Assembly: GCF_002814235.1 (NCBI RefSeq)
Contig: NZ_PHSU01000016.1
Location: 1 to 64,000, forward strand
Reading direction: 5' to 3'
DNA from: Pseudomonas sp. QS1027
GTDB taxonomy: Bacteria; Pseudomonadota; Gammaproteobacteria; Pseudomonadales; Pseudomonadaceae
Length of the DNA: 64,000 nucleotides
Part shown: piece after piece, positions 43,323 through 53,650 of the stretch
Numbering within the stretch: the first letter of the stretch is position 1
Layout of the letters: every line of letters starts with the position of its first letter
The notes under the pieces: model-generated
What the model was told of the DNA's origin: nothing
Seen by the model: only the letters and a program-made list of their open reading frames with translations
The model's database searches: none
Translations under genes and position numbers: made by a program

Positions 43323-46300
43323 TTGACCAACGCCAATCCGCCATCGTCCGCGCGTGGAGCCAACCCGGCCTCGACTCCACCCCTGCGCGGGACACTCAAA
43401 GGCATACTGGCCACGCTGGTGCTGTTCCTGCTCGTCCTGCTGTTTTGGCAACTGATCGATCAATTCCAGCAAACCCGCCAGCTGCACCGCCAGAACAGCA
43501 TCGACTCGAGCGCCGACATGGCCGAGCGCGTCAGCCTGAACATGGCGCTCAATGCGCAGATCGCCCTCAATCTACTACCGATCTTCGACAAACCCAACAA
43601 CCGCGAAGAACTGCTGGCCCTGCTCGACCGGGTCCGCGTGTCGATGCCGGACCTGCAAAGCATCGCCCTGCTCGACGACAAGGGCGTCCTGATCAGCGAC
43701 AGCGCCGCCGACAGCCATGACGCCGCCTTCCTCGCCGAACAGATCAAGCACAGCAACCGCAAACAGGCCTACTACTTCACCAATGACGATCACGGCTCGG
43801 CCGTTCACCTGCTGTTGCAGCAGGCCAGTGGCGAAAGCAATGGCTATTGGGTCCTGCGCCTGTCACCCCGGCTGTTCCAGGACCTCACTCGCCAGGGCAA
43901 TCAGGATTCAGGGGCCAGTTGGCTGATCGAGAACCGCAACAACCACCTGGTGATCAGCCGGGACGATGACATCGCGCCCAAGCCTGCGCTGCTGAACGCC
44001 GACGAAGAAGCCAACAGCGTGCTGGTGGCCCCATTGTCCAACAGCGACTGGCAACTGCGCGGCCTGTTCGATCCGCGCAAGGTGATCGAGGACCTGCTCC
44101 CGGCCCTGATCGGCAAGTGCCTGCTGGGACTGGGACTGTCGCTGCTGCCGGTGCTGGCGCTGCTCAACATGCGCCGGCGCCAGCTCCAGGTCACTGAGGG
44201 ACGCCGGCGCTACCAGGATATTTTCGAGGGCACCGGCGTGGCGCTTTGCGTCCTCGACCTGTCCGGGCTGCCGGGTTTCCTCGAACAGCATCGCCTGCTG
44301 GACAGCGAGTCGCTCAAGCACTGGATCGCCCACGACCCCGAGCACCGCCGGCTGTTGATGCAGGAATTGCGGATCACCGAGATCAACCTGGTGGCCCTGC
44401 GCCTGCTCAATGTCGATTCCCGTGAAAGCGCCTGGCAATGCCTGATCGAGGGCTGCCCGAGCAATGCCGCCGGTATCGGCTACGCGCTGGTCGAAGCCTT
44501 GGTGAACCACCAGCACCAGCTGGAACTGGAGATCAAGCTCAGCCACGGCCAGGGCCAGGACCAGCACCTGTGGCTGGTCATGCGCCTGCCGGAAGACTCG
44601 AGCGACTATTCCTCGGTGATCCTCAGCATCACCGACATCACCAGCCGCAAACTGATCGAGCTGTCGTTGCTGGAGCGCGAGGGCTTCTGGTCGGACGTGG
44701 TGCGTACCGTGCCGGATCACCTGTATGTGCAGGATGTGATCAGCCAGCGGATGATCTTCAGCAACCACCACCTGGGTCAGACCCTCGGCTACAACAAGAC
44801 CGAACTGCACCAGATGGGCGAGTACTTCTGGGAAATCCTGTTGCACCCCGAAGACGCCGAGCACTATCACCGCCTGCGCCAGCAGCAGCGCCATGCCGGT
44901 TACAGCCAGTTGCTCCAGTGCCAGCTGCGTTTCCGTCATCGCAACGAGCACTGGCGGCACTTCGAAGTCCGCGAGCAGGCCCTGGCCCGGGACAAGTACG
45001 ACCAGGTCACACGCATCATCGGCGTGGCCAAGGACGTCACCGACCAGATCGAGGCCAGCGAGTCCCTGCGCGACAGCGAGAAACGCTACCGGATGCTCGC
45101 CGAAAGCATCAGCGACGTGATCTTCTCCACCGACAGCCGACTGAGCCTGAACTACGTCAGCCCCTCGGTCCTGGCGGTGCTCGGTTATGAAGTCGACTGG
45201 GTGTTCCAGCATGGCTGGCAGTCGACCATTGCCAACCCGCAGCAACTCAACGGCATCTACCTGTTGATGGAGCGGGTCAACAAGGCCCTGGACAAACCCG
45301 AGGAACTGACCGAACTGCGCGAACAGGTGCAGACTCAGTTGTTCCTGTTCGACTGCCTGAAGGCCGACGGACGCAAGATCCCCATCGAGTTGCGCCTGGT
45401 GCTGGTGTGGGACGAACACGGTGGCTTCGAGGGCATCCTCGGCGTCGGCCGCGACATCAGCCAGCAGCGCCGCGCGGAAAAAGACCTGCGCATGGCCGCG
45501 ACGGTTTTCGAGCACTCGACCTCGGCGATCCTGATCACCGACCCGGCCGGCTACATTGTCCAGGCCAACGAAGCGTTCAGCCGGGTCAGCGGCTACGCCG
45601 TGGCCGACGTGCTGGACCAGTTGCCAAACCTGCTCACCGTCGACGACCAGCAGGAAGCCCACCTGCGTTATGTGCTCAAGCAACTGGAGCAGCACAACAC
45701 CTGGGAAGGCGAAGTCTGGCTCAAGCGCCGTAACGGCGAGCACTACCCGGCCTGGGTCGGCATTACCGCTGTGCTCGACGATGAAGGCGACCTGGCCAGC
45801 TACGTGTGCTTCTTCACCGACATCAGCGAGCGCAAGGCCAGCGAACAACGGATTCACCGCCTGGCCTACTACGACGCCCTGACCCACCTGCCCAACCGCA
45901 CGCTGTTCCAGGACCGCCTGCACACCGCGCTGCAACAGGCCGAGCGGCAGAAGTCCTGGGTGGTGCTGATGTTCCTCGACCTGGACCGTTTCAAACCGAT
46001 CAACGACTCCCTGGGCCACGCCGCCGGCGACCGCATGCTCAAGGAAATGGCCACCCGCCTGCTGGCCTGCGTGGCCGACGACGACACCGTGGCGCGCATG
46101 GGCGGCGACGAGTTCACCCTCCTGCTGCAACCGCGGGCCACCCGGGAAATGGCCTTGAACCGGGCCATCAATGTCGCCGAGCAGATTCTCACCAGCCTGG
46201 TGACGCCGTTCGTGCTCGAAGGCCGCGAGTTCTTCGTCACCGCCAGTATCGGCATCGCCCTGAGCCCGCAGGATGGCAGCGAGCTCAGCCAGCTGATGAA

Positions 46301-47174
46301 AAACGCCGACACCGCGATGTACCACGCCAAGGAACGCGGCAAGAACAACTTCCAGTTCTACCAGGCCGACATGAACGCCAGCGCCCTGGAACGCCTGGAG
46401 CTGGAAAGCGACCTGCGCCATGCCCTGGAGCAGAACGAATTCGTGCTGTATTACCAGCCGCAGTTCAGTGGCGACGGCAAGCGCCTGACCGGTGCCGAAG
46501 CCCTGCTGCGCTGGCGCCACCCACGCCGTGGCCTGGTGCCGCCAGGGGATTTCATTCCGGTACTGGAAGAGCTCGGGCTGGTGGTGGATGTCGGTGACTG
46601 GGTGCTGGCCGAAGCCTGCCGCCAGCTCAAGGCCTGGCACCTGGCCAAGGTGCGGGTGCCGAAGGTCTCGGTGAACATCTCGGCGCGGCAGTTCTCCGAC
46701 GGCCAGTTGGGCACGCGGATCGCCAACATTCTCAAGGAGACCGGCGTGTCGCCGGCCTGCCTGGAGCTGGAACTGACCGAAAGTATCCTGATGCGCGAAG
46801 TCAGCGAGGCCATGCTGATTCTCGCCGGCCTGAAGAACCTCGGGCTGAGCATCGCCGTGGACGACTTCGGCACCGGCTACTCGTCGCTGAACTACCTCAA
46901 GCAGTTCCCGATCGACGTGCTGAAGATCGACCGCACCTTCGTCGACGGCCTGCCGTCGGGCGAACAGGATGCCCAGATCGCCCGGGCCATCATCGCCATG
47001 GCCCATAGCCTGAACCTCGCGGTGATCGCCGAAGGCGTGGAAACCCACGAACAACTCGACTTCCTGCGCGAGCACGGTTGCGACGAAGTGCAGGGTTATC
47101 TGTTCGGCCGGCCAATGGCGCCCAACCGCTTTGAAGCGCAGTTCAGCAATGATGCGCTGTTCATGTTCGACTGA
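43323..47174 (+). CDS. morA: MorA-like GGDEF-EAL c-di-GMP enzyme with PAS sensor domains
   Basis: 1283 residues. A TM helix (about 26-46), a periplasmic region, a second TM (about 258-278), and three or four PAS domains (about 300-830) precede a GGDEF domain (intact MGGDEF about 926) and an EAL domain (about 1045-1280: EALLRW, ELTES, DDFGTGYSSL, EGVE). The EAL residues needed for phosphodiesterase activity appear present. The allosteric I-site RxxD before GGDEF reads ADDD, so product inhibition is probably lost. It starts at TTG 43323 with AGGA upstream. The position before glyA matches morA of other pseudomonads, which controls motility and biofilm. Confidence 0.9.
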   Translation: MTNANPPSSARGANPASTPPLRGTLKGILATLVLFLLVLLFWQLIDQFQQTRQLHRQNSIDSSADMAERVSLNMALNAQIALNLLPIFDKPNNREELLALLDRVRVSMPDLQSIALLDDKGVLISDSAADSHDAAFLAEQIKHSNRKQAYYFTNDDHGSAVHLLLQQASGESNGYWVLRLSPRLFQDLTRQGNQDSGASWLIENRNNHLVISRDDDIAPKPALLNADEEANSVLVAPLSNSDWQLRGLFDPRKVIEDLLPALIGKCLLGLGLSLLPVLALLNMRRRQLQVTEGRRRYQDIFEGTGVALCVLDLSGLPGFLEQHRLLDSESLKHWIAHDPEHRRLLMQELRITEINLVALRLLNVDSRESAWQCLIEGCPSNAAGIGYALVEALVNHQHQLELEIKLSHGQGQDQHLWLVMRLPEDSSDYSSVILSITDITSRKLIELSLLEREGFWSDVVRTVPDHLYVQDVISQRMIFSNHHLGQTLGYNKTELHQMGEYFWEILLHPEDAEHYHRLRQQQRHAGYSQLLQCQLRFRHRNEHWRHFEVREQALARDKYDQVTRIIGVAKDVTDQIEASESLRDSEKRYRMLAESISDVIFSTDSRLSLNYVSPSVLAVLGYEVDWVFQHGWQSTIANPQQLNGIYLLMERVNKALDKPEELTELREQVQTQLFLFDCLKADGRKIPIELRLVLVWDEHGGFEGILGVGRDISQQRRAEKDLRMAATVFEHSTSAILITDPAGYIVQANEAFSRVSGYAVADVLDQLPNLLTVDDQQEAHLRYVLKQLEQHNTWEGEVWLKRRNGEHYPAWVGITAVLDDEGDLASYVCFFTDISERKASEQRIHRLAYYDALTHLPNRTLFQDRLHTALQQAERQKSWVVLMFLDLDRFKPINDSLGHAAGDRMLKEMATRLLACVADDDTVARMGGDEFTLLLQPRATREMALNRAINVAEQILTSLVTPFVLEGREFFVTASIGIALSPQDGSELSQLMKNADTAMYHAKERGKNNFQFYQADMNASALERLELESDLRHALEQNEFVLYYQPQFSGDGKRLTGAEALLRWRHPRRGLVPPGDFIPVLEELGLVVDVGDWVLAEACRQLKAWHLAKVRVPKVSVNISARQFSDGQLGTRIANILKETGVSPACLELELTESILMREVSEAMLILAGLKNLGLSIAVDDFGTGYSSLNYLKQFPIDVLKIDRTFVDGLPSGEQDAQIARAIIAMAHSLNLAVIAEGVETHEQLDFLREHGCDEVQGYLFGRPMAPNRFEAQFSNDALFMFD

Positions 47175-47179
47175 GCCCT

Positions 47180-47310
47180 GTGGCGAGCGGGCTTGCCCGC
47201 GCTCGGCTGCGAAGCAGTCGTAAAACCTGTGACTGCGCTCAGCCTGACACAATGAGGTCGCGGATTTTAGGGCCGCTTCGCAGCCCGGCGCGGGCAAGCC
47301 CGCTCGCCAC
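47180..47310. repeat. Large REP/BIME-like doublet (third sequence type)
   Basis: A 131-bp element with 22-bp perfect inverted ends starting GTGGCGAGCGGGCTTGCC, separated by 87 bp that include CTGCGAAGCAG and CGCTTCGCAG. It fills most of the gap between morA and glyA. Confidence 0.85.
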
Positions 47311-47423
47311 ATAGATCTCAGGTGAGCGCCGCTTATCTGCGACATGATGCCCTTTCATATGCCAGATAAAACCTGTTGGGTTAGAATGCTTTCCTTTTCT
47401 GCCCCCGATCCTTGAGGACCGCC

Positions 47424-48677
<1,254 letters not shown>

Positions 48678-48724
48678 TAGCAGCTCGCTGAAAGCCCAGC
48701 TGGCCGACAGGCCAGCATGCTGAA

Positions 48725-48760
48725 ACCAATGCCCCGACTTGTCGGGGCATTGGTGTTTTT
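48725..48760 (+). terminator. Rho-independent terminator of glyA
   Basis: A 14-bp stem ACCAATGCCCCGAC / GTCGGGGCATTGGT with TT loop, followed by GTTTTTG. Confidence 0.95.
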
Positions 48761-48909
48761 GTCGCGTGCAAAAGCCAGGTCTTTACAGCTTGCCATCCGC
48801 TTTCAGGCACAAAGACGGAAACGCCTGTCGGTCACTGACGACTTTCGCCAATACGTCTATCGATGTGCAAAGGACATGCTGATGCCTCATTCAAAACGAG
48901 GTTTCAGCC

Positions 48910-49149
48910 ATGATAAAACCCATTATCCGAGGCGCGGCACTGGCCGTATTCAGCATCGCGTTCACCACGGCCGTACACGCAGACACAACCACGGATAACG
49001 AGTACAACTGCTTTGCACTCACGCCCTCGCCTCAGGCACCGCAAGGCGTTGAAGTCGCCCACGAAAAAATGCTCGCGACCACCGCGCAAGGCGCGGAAGT
49101 AAAAATGGCCCGCAAGTATCTCCAGGCTGAAACTGTTCGCTGCTTCTAG
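48910..49149 (+). CDS. Small secreted/periplasmic protein of unknown function
   Basis: 79 residues. Signal peptide MIKPIIRGAALAVFSIAFTT... ends at about HA (24). The mature ~55 residues contain EYNCFALTPSPQAP and end YLQAETVRCF, so the two Cys could form one disulphide. GAGG precedes the ATG at 48910. The DNA and codon use look ordinary for the genome, and a terminator follows. No recognised family. Confidence 0.65.
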   Translation: MIKPIIRGAALAVFSIAFTTAVHADTTTDNEYNCFALTPSPQAPQGVEVAHEKMLATTAQGAEVKMARKYLQAETVRCF

Positions 49150-49196
49150 AACCGAAGACGTGCCGTCAACCGGCGGCCACTCGGTCCCCCTCCAAG

Positions 49197-49227
49197 AGCC
49201 TGGTCAACCATGACCGGGCTTTTTTTC
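49197..49227 (+). terminator. Rho-independent terminator
   Basis: AGCCTGGTCA - ACCA - TGACCGGGCT (one G-T wobble) followed by a T-run, after the small secreted-protein gene and before dctA. Confidence 0.85.
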
Positions 49228-49290
49228 GCCTGGAGCAAATTCGCCGCAAACCTTGAGCCAAAGCCTTCACGATCACTGAAGTCGCCCAAC

Positions 49291-49310
49291 TGGTCAGACC
49301 GGTCCAACCA
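49291..49310. promoter_or_regulatory. Double FadR/GntR-type operator upstream of dctA
   Basis: The arms TGGT - 3 nt - ACCGGT - 3 nt - ACCA make a perfect palindrome with the middle ACCGGT shared by two overlapping sites of the FadR-family pattern TnGTnnnACnA (one mismatch each). It lies 16 nt upstream of a plausible promoter. A FadR-type regulator gene lies downstream of the transporter. Binding is inferred. Confidence 0.6.
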
Positions 49311-49326
49311 ATTTCGCGAAAACCCC

Positions 49327-49356
49327 TTGTGATCCCGGAAAAACCGGGCGTAGACT
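49327..49356 (+). promoter_or_regulatory. Putative sigma70 promoter of dctA
   Basis: -35 TTGTGA (49327-49332), 18-nt spacer, -10 TAGACT (49351-49356), about 95 nt before the dctA ATG. A CCGG(A)5CCGG palindrome lies in the spacer. Not a sigma54-type site. Confidence 0.45.
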
Positions 49357-49452
49357 GGCCTCGCACTGGACATACCGGTAAGACCACAACAATTAAGTTC
49401 CGAAGCTGCGGCCACAGGCACAGATCACGGAACGCCGACCAGGATCCTCCCC

Positions 49453-50766
49453 ATGCTCAGATGGTGCTCGCGTTCGATTTTCCTTCAGGTTGTCCTTGGA
49501 CTGGTGCTCGGCATCATCTGCGGACTCGCCCTTCCCGAATTTTCCGTCCAACTCAAACCCCTCGGCGACGGCTTTATCAAGTTGATCAAGATGCTGATCG
49601 GACTGATCGTCTTCTGCGTGGTGGTCAGTGGCATCTCCGGTGCCGGCGACCTGAAGAAAGTCGGGCGGATCGGCCTCAAGTCGGTGATCTACTTCGAAGT
49701 CCTGACCACCATCGCCCTGCTGATCGGGCTGATCCTGGCCTTCTCCACCGGCATCGGCAGTGGCGCCAATATTCACCTGGAGCAACTGTCCAAGGTGGCC
49801 CTGGGCGATCTCGCCGACCGTGGCCAGCACATGCGCGGAACCACGCAATTCCTGATGGACCTGATCCCCAACTCGGTGATCGGCGCCTTTGCCGACAACA
49901 ACATCCTTCAAGTACTGCTGTTCTCCGTACTGTTCGGCAGTGCACTGAACCTGGTGGGCGAGTCGGCGTCGGGCATCTCCCGGTTGATCAATGAACTCAG
50001 CCACGTGATCTTCCGCATCATGGGCATGATCGTGCGCCTGGCGCCGATCGGGGTGTTCGGCGCCATCGCCTTCACCACCAGCACCTACGGCCTCGACTCG
50101 CTGCGCCAGCTGGGCAGCCTGGTGGCGCTGTTCTACGTGACCTGCCTGACCTTTGTGCTGGTGATCCTCGGCCTGGTGATGCGCCTTTCCGGCCTGCGGA
50201 TCCTGCCCTTCCTCAAGTACCTGCGTGAAGAACTGCTGATCGTGATGGGTACCGCCTCCTCGGATGCCGTGTTGCCGCAGGTCATGCGCAAGCTCGAACA
50301 CCTGGGGATCGGCAGCTCGACGGTGGGCCTGGTGATCCCGACCGGGTACTCGTTCAACCTCGACGGTTTCTCGATCTACCTGACCCTGGCCATCGTCTTT
50401 ATCGCCAATGCCACCGGCACCCCACTGGCACTGACCGACCTGCTGACCATCCTGCTGGTGTCGCTGATCACCTCCAAGGGCGCCCACGGTATTCCCGGCT
50501 CGGCCCTGGTGATCCTCGCCGCCACCCTGACGGCCATCCCGGCGATCCCGGTGGTGGGGCTGGTGTTGGTGCTGGCGGTGGACTGGTTCATGGGCATCGG
50601 CCGGGCCATGACCAACCTGGTCGGCAACTGCGTGGCGACCGTGGCCATCGCCCGCTGGGAAAAGGACATCGATGTACAACGGGCCCACAAGGTCCTCGCT
50701 GGCCAGCAAGGTTATGCCTTTACGCCGAGAAAGCCGGCAGCACCGGCTCATCAGCAGGAATTCTGA
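49453..50766 (+). CDS. dctA: Dicarboxylate:cation symporter, DctA family
   Basis: 437-residue SDF-family transporter with about eight transmembrane helices plus re-entrant hairpins. Family motifs are visible: FIKLIKMLIGLIVFCVVVSG, the serine-rich hairpin region MGTASSDAVLPQVM, TGYSFNLDGFSIYLTL, SKGAHGIPGSALVILAA and VDWFMGIGRAMTNLVGN. DctA proteins import succinate, fumarate and malate, sometimes orotate or aspartate; the substrate here is not decidable from sequence. Two GntR-type regulator genes follow, and a FadR-type operator lies upstream. Confidence 0.92.
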   Translation: MLRWCSRSIFLQVVLGLVLGIICGLALPEFSVQLKPLGDGFIKLIKMLIGLIVFCVVVSGISGAGDLKKVGRIGLKSVIYFEVLTTIALLIGLILAFSTGIGSGANIHLEQLSKVALGDLADRGQHMRGTTQFLMDLIPNSVIGAFADNNILQVLLFSVLFGSALNLVGESASGISRLINELSHVIFRIMGMIVRLAPIGVFGAIAFTTSTYGLDSLRQLGSLVALFYVTCLTFVLVILGLVMRLSGLRILPFLKYLREELLIVMGTASSDAVLPQVMRKLEHLGIGSSTVGLVIPTGYSFNLDGFSIYLTLAIVFIANATGTPLALTDLLTILLVSLITSKGAHGIPGSALVILAATLTAIPAIPVVGLVLVLAVDWFMGIGRAMTNLVGNCVATVAIARWEKDIDVQRAHKVLAGQQGYAFTPRKPAAPAHQQEF

Positions 50767-50864
50767 TGCAAGGCGCCCGGGGACGGGCGCTGGTACCGGC
50801 CCCGGGCCCGCGAAACAAGCGCCGCCCTCGGGCCGTGGCCTGACCGTTTTATCTGGAGAGAACC

Positions 50865-51575
50865 GTGATTACCTCAACCGTTGTCAATTCAGTGGTAGAA
50901 AAACTCAGGGCTGCCCTGGCCCGCGGCCAGTGGCGCCACGGTGAGATGCTGCCGGGCCAGCGCGAACTGGCCGAACAGCTGGGCATCAGCCGCCCCAGCC
51001 TGCGCGAAGCCGTGACCGTACTGGAAACCCTCGGCCTGGTGCGCTCGATGCCGGGCAAAGGGGTGGTGGTGCTCGACGCCGCTCCCAGTGAAACCTCGAC
51101 CGCCCACAGCGGCGTGGCCGATGCCAGTCTCGAAGATGTGCTGCAACTGCGCTACACCCTGGAGCCGTTTATCGTCGGGCTGGTGGCGCAGTCCATCAGC
51201 AGCAAGGAGGTCGGCCAGTTGCGCCTGACCCTGATGGACATGCGTGAAGCCCTGGAGGCCAACGACAGCGAAGCCGGGATGAACGCCTACATCGCGTTCC
51301 ATGAAGAACTGTTCGCCCTGACCTCCAACCCGATCTTCCAGAACGTGGTGCAGCAGACCAGCAACGCCCTCAAGCAGAGCGCCGAGGTCCTGCGCAATTC
51401 ACCGGAACACCTGGCCGAACGCCTGCAGGAAAACGAGGCCGTGGTGCGCGCCATCCGCAACAAGAACAGCGCGCAGGCCAGCGCGGAAATGCGTCGCCAT
51501 ATCCTCCAGGAAGGCCGGCGCATGGGCATCGAACTCACCATCCCGGACGACCATCCGGGCAGTACCGAGCAGTAA
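50865..51575 (+). CDS. FadR/FCD-class GntR transcriptional regulator
   Basis: 236 residues. N-terminal winged HTH: LPGQRELAEQLGISRPSLREAVTVLETLGLVRSMPGKG (residues ~28-65). C-terminal FCD ligand domain (about 85-225) with acidic/His metal-ligand positions such as HEELFALTSNP and MRRHI. It starts at GTG 50865, with GGAGAG about 6 nt upstream. It lies 98 bp after dctA and 25 bp before a second regulator. Likely local control of dctA by an organic acid effector; the effector is unknown. Confidence 0.88.
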   Translation: MITSTVVNSVVEKLRAALARGQWRHGEMLPGQRELAEQLGISRPSLREAVTVLETLGLVRSMPGKGVVVLDAAPSETSTAHSGVADASLEDVLQLRYTLEPFIVGLVAQSISSKEVGQLRLTLMDMREALEANDSEAGMNAYIAFHEELFALTSNPIFQNVVQQTSNALKQSAEVLRNSPEHLAERLQENEAVVRAIRNKNSAQASAEMRRHILQEGRRMGIELTIPDDHPGSTEQ

Positions 51576-51600
51576 CCCACCCGCCAAGGGGAGACCGGAT

Positions 51601-52269
51601 ATGAACAGCGTTGCGACACCTCTGCCCTTCACCACCCGACGTGCCGTGGTGCCGCCAAAGGGCCCGGCTTTCTGCGCCGAGACGCTCTACGCCCAGGTGT
51701 TCGAAGACATCCTCGAGCGCCAGTTTGCCGAGGGGTTGAGTGAGGAGGCCTTGATACGCGCCTATGGCGCGGGTCGTAGCCAGGTGCGCCGGGTCATGAG
51801 CCGCCTGGCGCGGCAACAGGTCATTCTCACCCGCCCCAACCAACGCGCCCGGGTCGCCGAACCGGATGCCGAACAGATCCGCCAGACCCTGCAAGCCCGG
51901 CGTCTGGCGGAGATCAGCGTCATCGAGCTGGTGTGTGCCAAGGCCGATGGGCTGACGCTCGCGCCGCTGCGCACGCTGGTCGCCCGTGAACGCCAGAATG
52001 CCGAAGCCGGCCGGCAGAGCACCGCGACCAGGCTCGGCGGCGAGTTTCATCTGGAGTTGGCCAGGCTGGCCGGCAACGCACCCCTGGCGCATTTTCTCGG
52101 CGGGCTGGTGCCGTTGACCGGGTTGGCCCTGGCGCAGCATTCGACGCGAGTCGAGGATTGGCGAGTACGTGAGGCCCTGGTTGCCGCCGTGGAGAATGGC
52201 GATACCGGGGCGGCTACCGGGCGGTTGACGGAGTACCTGGATCGGCTTGCCGTCCTGCAGTGGTCCTGA
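51601..52269 (+). CDS. Second GntR-family regulator with atypical DNA-binding half
   Basis: 222 residues. It follows the previous regulator by 25 nt and is likely cotranscribed. The N-terminus has a weaker wHTH (EEALIRAYGAGRSQVRRVMSRLARQQVIL), and an FCD-like C-terminal domain follows (EFHLELARLAGNAP, HFLGGLVPLTGLALAQH). The helix spacing fits GntR, but the residues diverge from the upstream paralogue. Two different GntR proteins beside one transporter is an unusual arrangement. Confidence 0.8.
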   Translation: MNSVATPLPFTTRRAVVPPKGPAFCAETLYAQVFEDILERQFAEGLSEEALIRAYGAGRSQVRRVMSRLARQQVILTRPNQRARVAEPDAEQIRQTLQARRLAEISVIELVCAKADGLTLAPLRTLVARERQNAEAGRQSTATRLGGEFHLELARLAGNAPLAHFLGGLVPLTGLALAQHSTRVEDWRVREALVAAVENGDTGAATGRLTEYLDRLAVLQWS

Positions 52270-52392
52270 GTCCGCCAAAATCTCCCCAGGAAGCCAGCCG
52301 TCCCAGTTAAACGCGGACTCAACCGTGGCAAGCGGGCTTGCCTTGATGCCGTTCAGTCAAGGGGAATGGAATATTGAAAACGCCACTTAACC

Positions 52393-52466
52393 TGTAGGAG
52401 CAGGGCTTGCCCGCGAAGCTTTTAGCGATCTTGAGGCCCTTTCGCTGGCAAGTCATGCTCCTACAA
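52393..52466. repeat. REP doublet, second sequence type
   Basis: TGTAGGAGCAGGGCTTGCCC ... GGCAAGTCATGCTCCTACA, same family as 31156-31228. A separate 7-2-7 palindrome GGCAAGC-GG-GCTTGCC lies at 52327-52342. Both sit in the gap between the GntR gene and yjiA. Confidence 0.8.
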
Positions 52467-52527
52467 GGACGGTGTTCGGCCTTAACTGAACGGTATTAGG
52501 GTTTGCCCAGTCACCACAGTGCTCACG

Positions 52528-53499
52528 TCAAGCCGTCGCGACCTTCGCAAAGCCTTCGCGAATCTTCTCTTCCGGCAGGTCATCGGCAACGAACACGATC
52601 ACGCTCTCCCGCGCAGCGCCCTCTTCCCACTCGGTATCCCAGTCGAAACCGTAGAGTTTGAGCACCCCCTGGAACACCATGCGGCGCGGCTCCCCGGCGA
52701 TGTTCAGCACGCCCTTGTAGCGCAGCAACTGTTTGCCGTGATCTTCCAGCAGTTCGTTCATGAACTCGCTGAGCTTGTCGATATCCAGCGGCTGGTCGGT
52801 ACGCAGCACCAGGCTGGAGATGCGGTCGATGGACGCGGCCTTGCTGACCGGACGCAGACTCAAGCCGCCGCCCAGGTCGGCATTGAGGTTGAAACCGCGC
52901 ACATCGAGCAGCTCCGCCAGATCAATATTGCCGTGTTCGACGATGCGGATCGGAGCCCGACGATTGATCCGCGTCAGCCGTTCGCTCAGGGCACTAAACG
53001 TCGCGTCATCCACCAGGTCGCGCTTGCTCACCAGCAGCCGGTCGGCAAAGCCGATCTGCGCCTGGGCAATGGCCTGGGTCAGGTGGTGCTCGGCATGGGC
53101 CGCGTCCACCAGGGTGATGATGCCGTCGAGCAGGTAACGCTCGCGCAGTTCCTCGTCGATAAAAAAGGTCTGCGCCACCGGGGCCGGGTCGGCCAGGCCG
53201 GTGCACTCGATCACCAGCCGGTCGAAGGCGATCTCACCGCTGTCCAGGCGTTCCAGCAACAGATACAGGGCCTTGGTCAGGTCGGTGTGAATGGTGCAGC
53301 AGACGCAGCCGTTGGACAGCGTCATCACTTGCACCGGCTCGGCACCCAGCAGTTGGGTGTCGATGCCGGCGTCGCTGAATTCGTTCTCGATCACGGCGAT
53401 TTTCAGGCCGTGTTCGGCTTTGAGCAGGTGGCGCAACAAGGTGGTCTTGCCGGCACCGAGGAAACCGCTCAGGACGGTCACAGGAATAGGAACTGACAA
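52528..53499 (-). CDS. yjiA: YjiA-family (COG0523) metal-binding GTPase
   Basis: 323 residues from a TTG start: GGGAG lies 8 nt before it, and the product SVPIPVTVLSGFLGAGKTT matches the family N-terminus. An in-frame ATG five codons upstream (53514) is possible but lacks a good RBS. Motifs: Walker A GFLGAGKTT, metal site GCVCC, ECTGLADP, and a C-terminal CobW domain. Members are metallochaperone-like GTPases; the metal is unclear. It stands near ybdD-cstA, as in other pseudomonads. Confidence 0.9.
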   Translation of the reverse strand: MSVPIPVTVLSGFLGAGKTTLLRHLLKAEHGLKIAVIENEFSDAGIDTQLLGAEPVQVMTLSNGCVCCTIHTDLTKALYLLLERLDSGEIAFDRLVIECTGLADPAPVAQTFFIDEELRERYLLDGIITLVDAAHAEHHLTQAIAQAQIGFADRLLVSKRDLVDDATFSALSERLTRINRRAPIRIVEHGNIDLAELLDVRGFNLNADLGGGLSLRPVSKAASIDRISSLVLRTDQPLDIDKLSEFMNELLEDHGKQLLRYKGVLNIAGEPRRMVFQGVLKLYGFDWDTEWEEGAARESVIVFVADDLPEEKIREGFAKVATA

Positions 53500-53525
53500 A
53501 CAGAAATCTCCCATACGCTAAAAAA

Positions 53526-53593
53526 CTGTAGGAGCCGGCTTGCTGGCGATGGCGTCCGAAAGATCGCCATCGCCAGCAAGCCGGCTCCTACAG
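53526..53593. repeat. REP doublet with perfect 29-bp arms
   Basis: A 68-bp element whose two arms, each beginning CTGTAGGAGCCGGCTTGCTG, are perfectly complementary over 29 bp around a 10-nt spacer. It lies in the gap between yjiA and ybdD. The lack of mutations suggests recent insertion or ongoing correction. Confidence 0.92.
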
Positions 53594-53650
53594 TCACGGG
53601 GTGTTCAGCCTCAAGTGACCCAGGGCGCCCTCAATCGGACGCCACCCGGA

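Noticed and set aside
43908..47345. 1145-residue open frame on the minus strand
   Set aside because: Antisense to morA in a GC-rich gene; long antisense frames arise from third-position GC bias. It has no domain, RBS or homology, while the plus strand encodes intact GGDEF-EAL domains.
47311..47423. Glycine riboswitch upstream of glyA
   Set aside because: No tandem aptamer-like conserved core is visible; the gap is mainly the REP/BIME element and a short leader.
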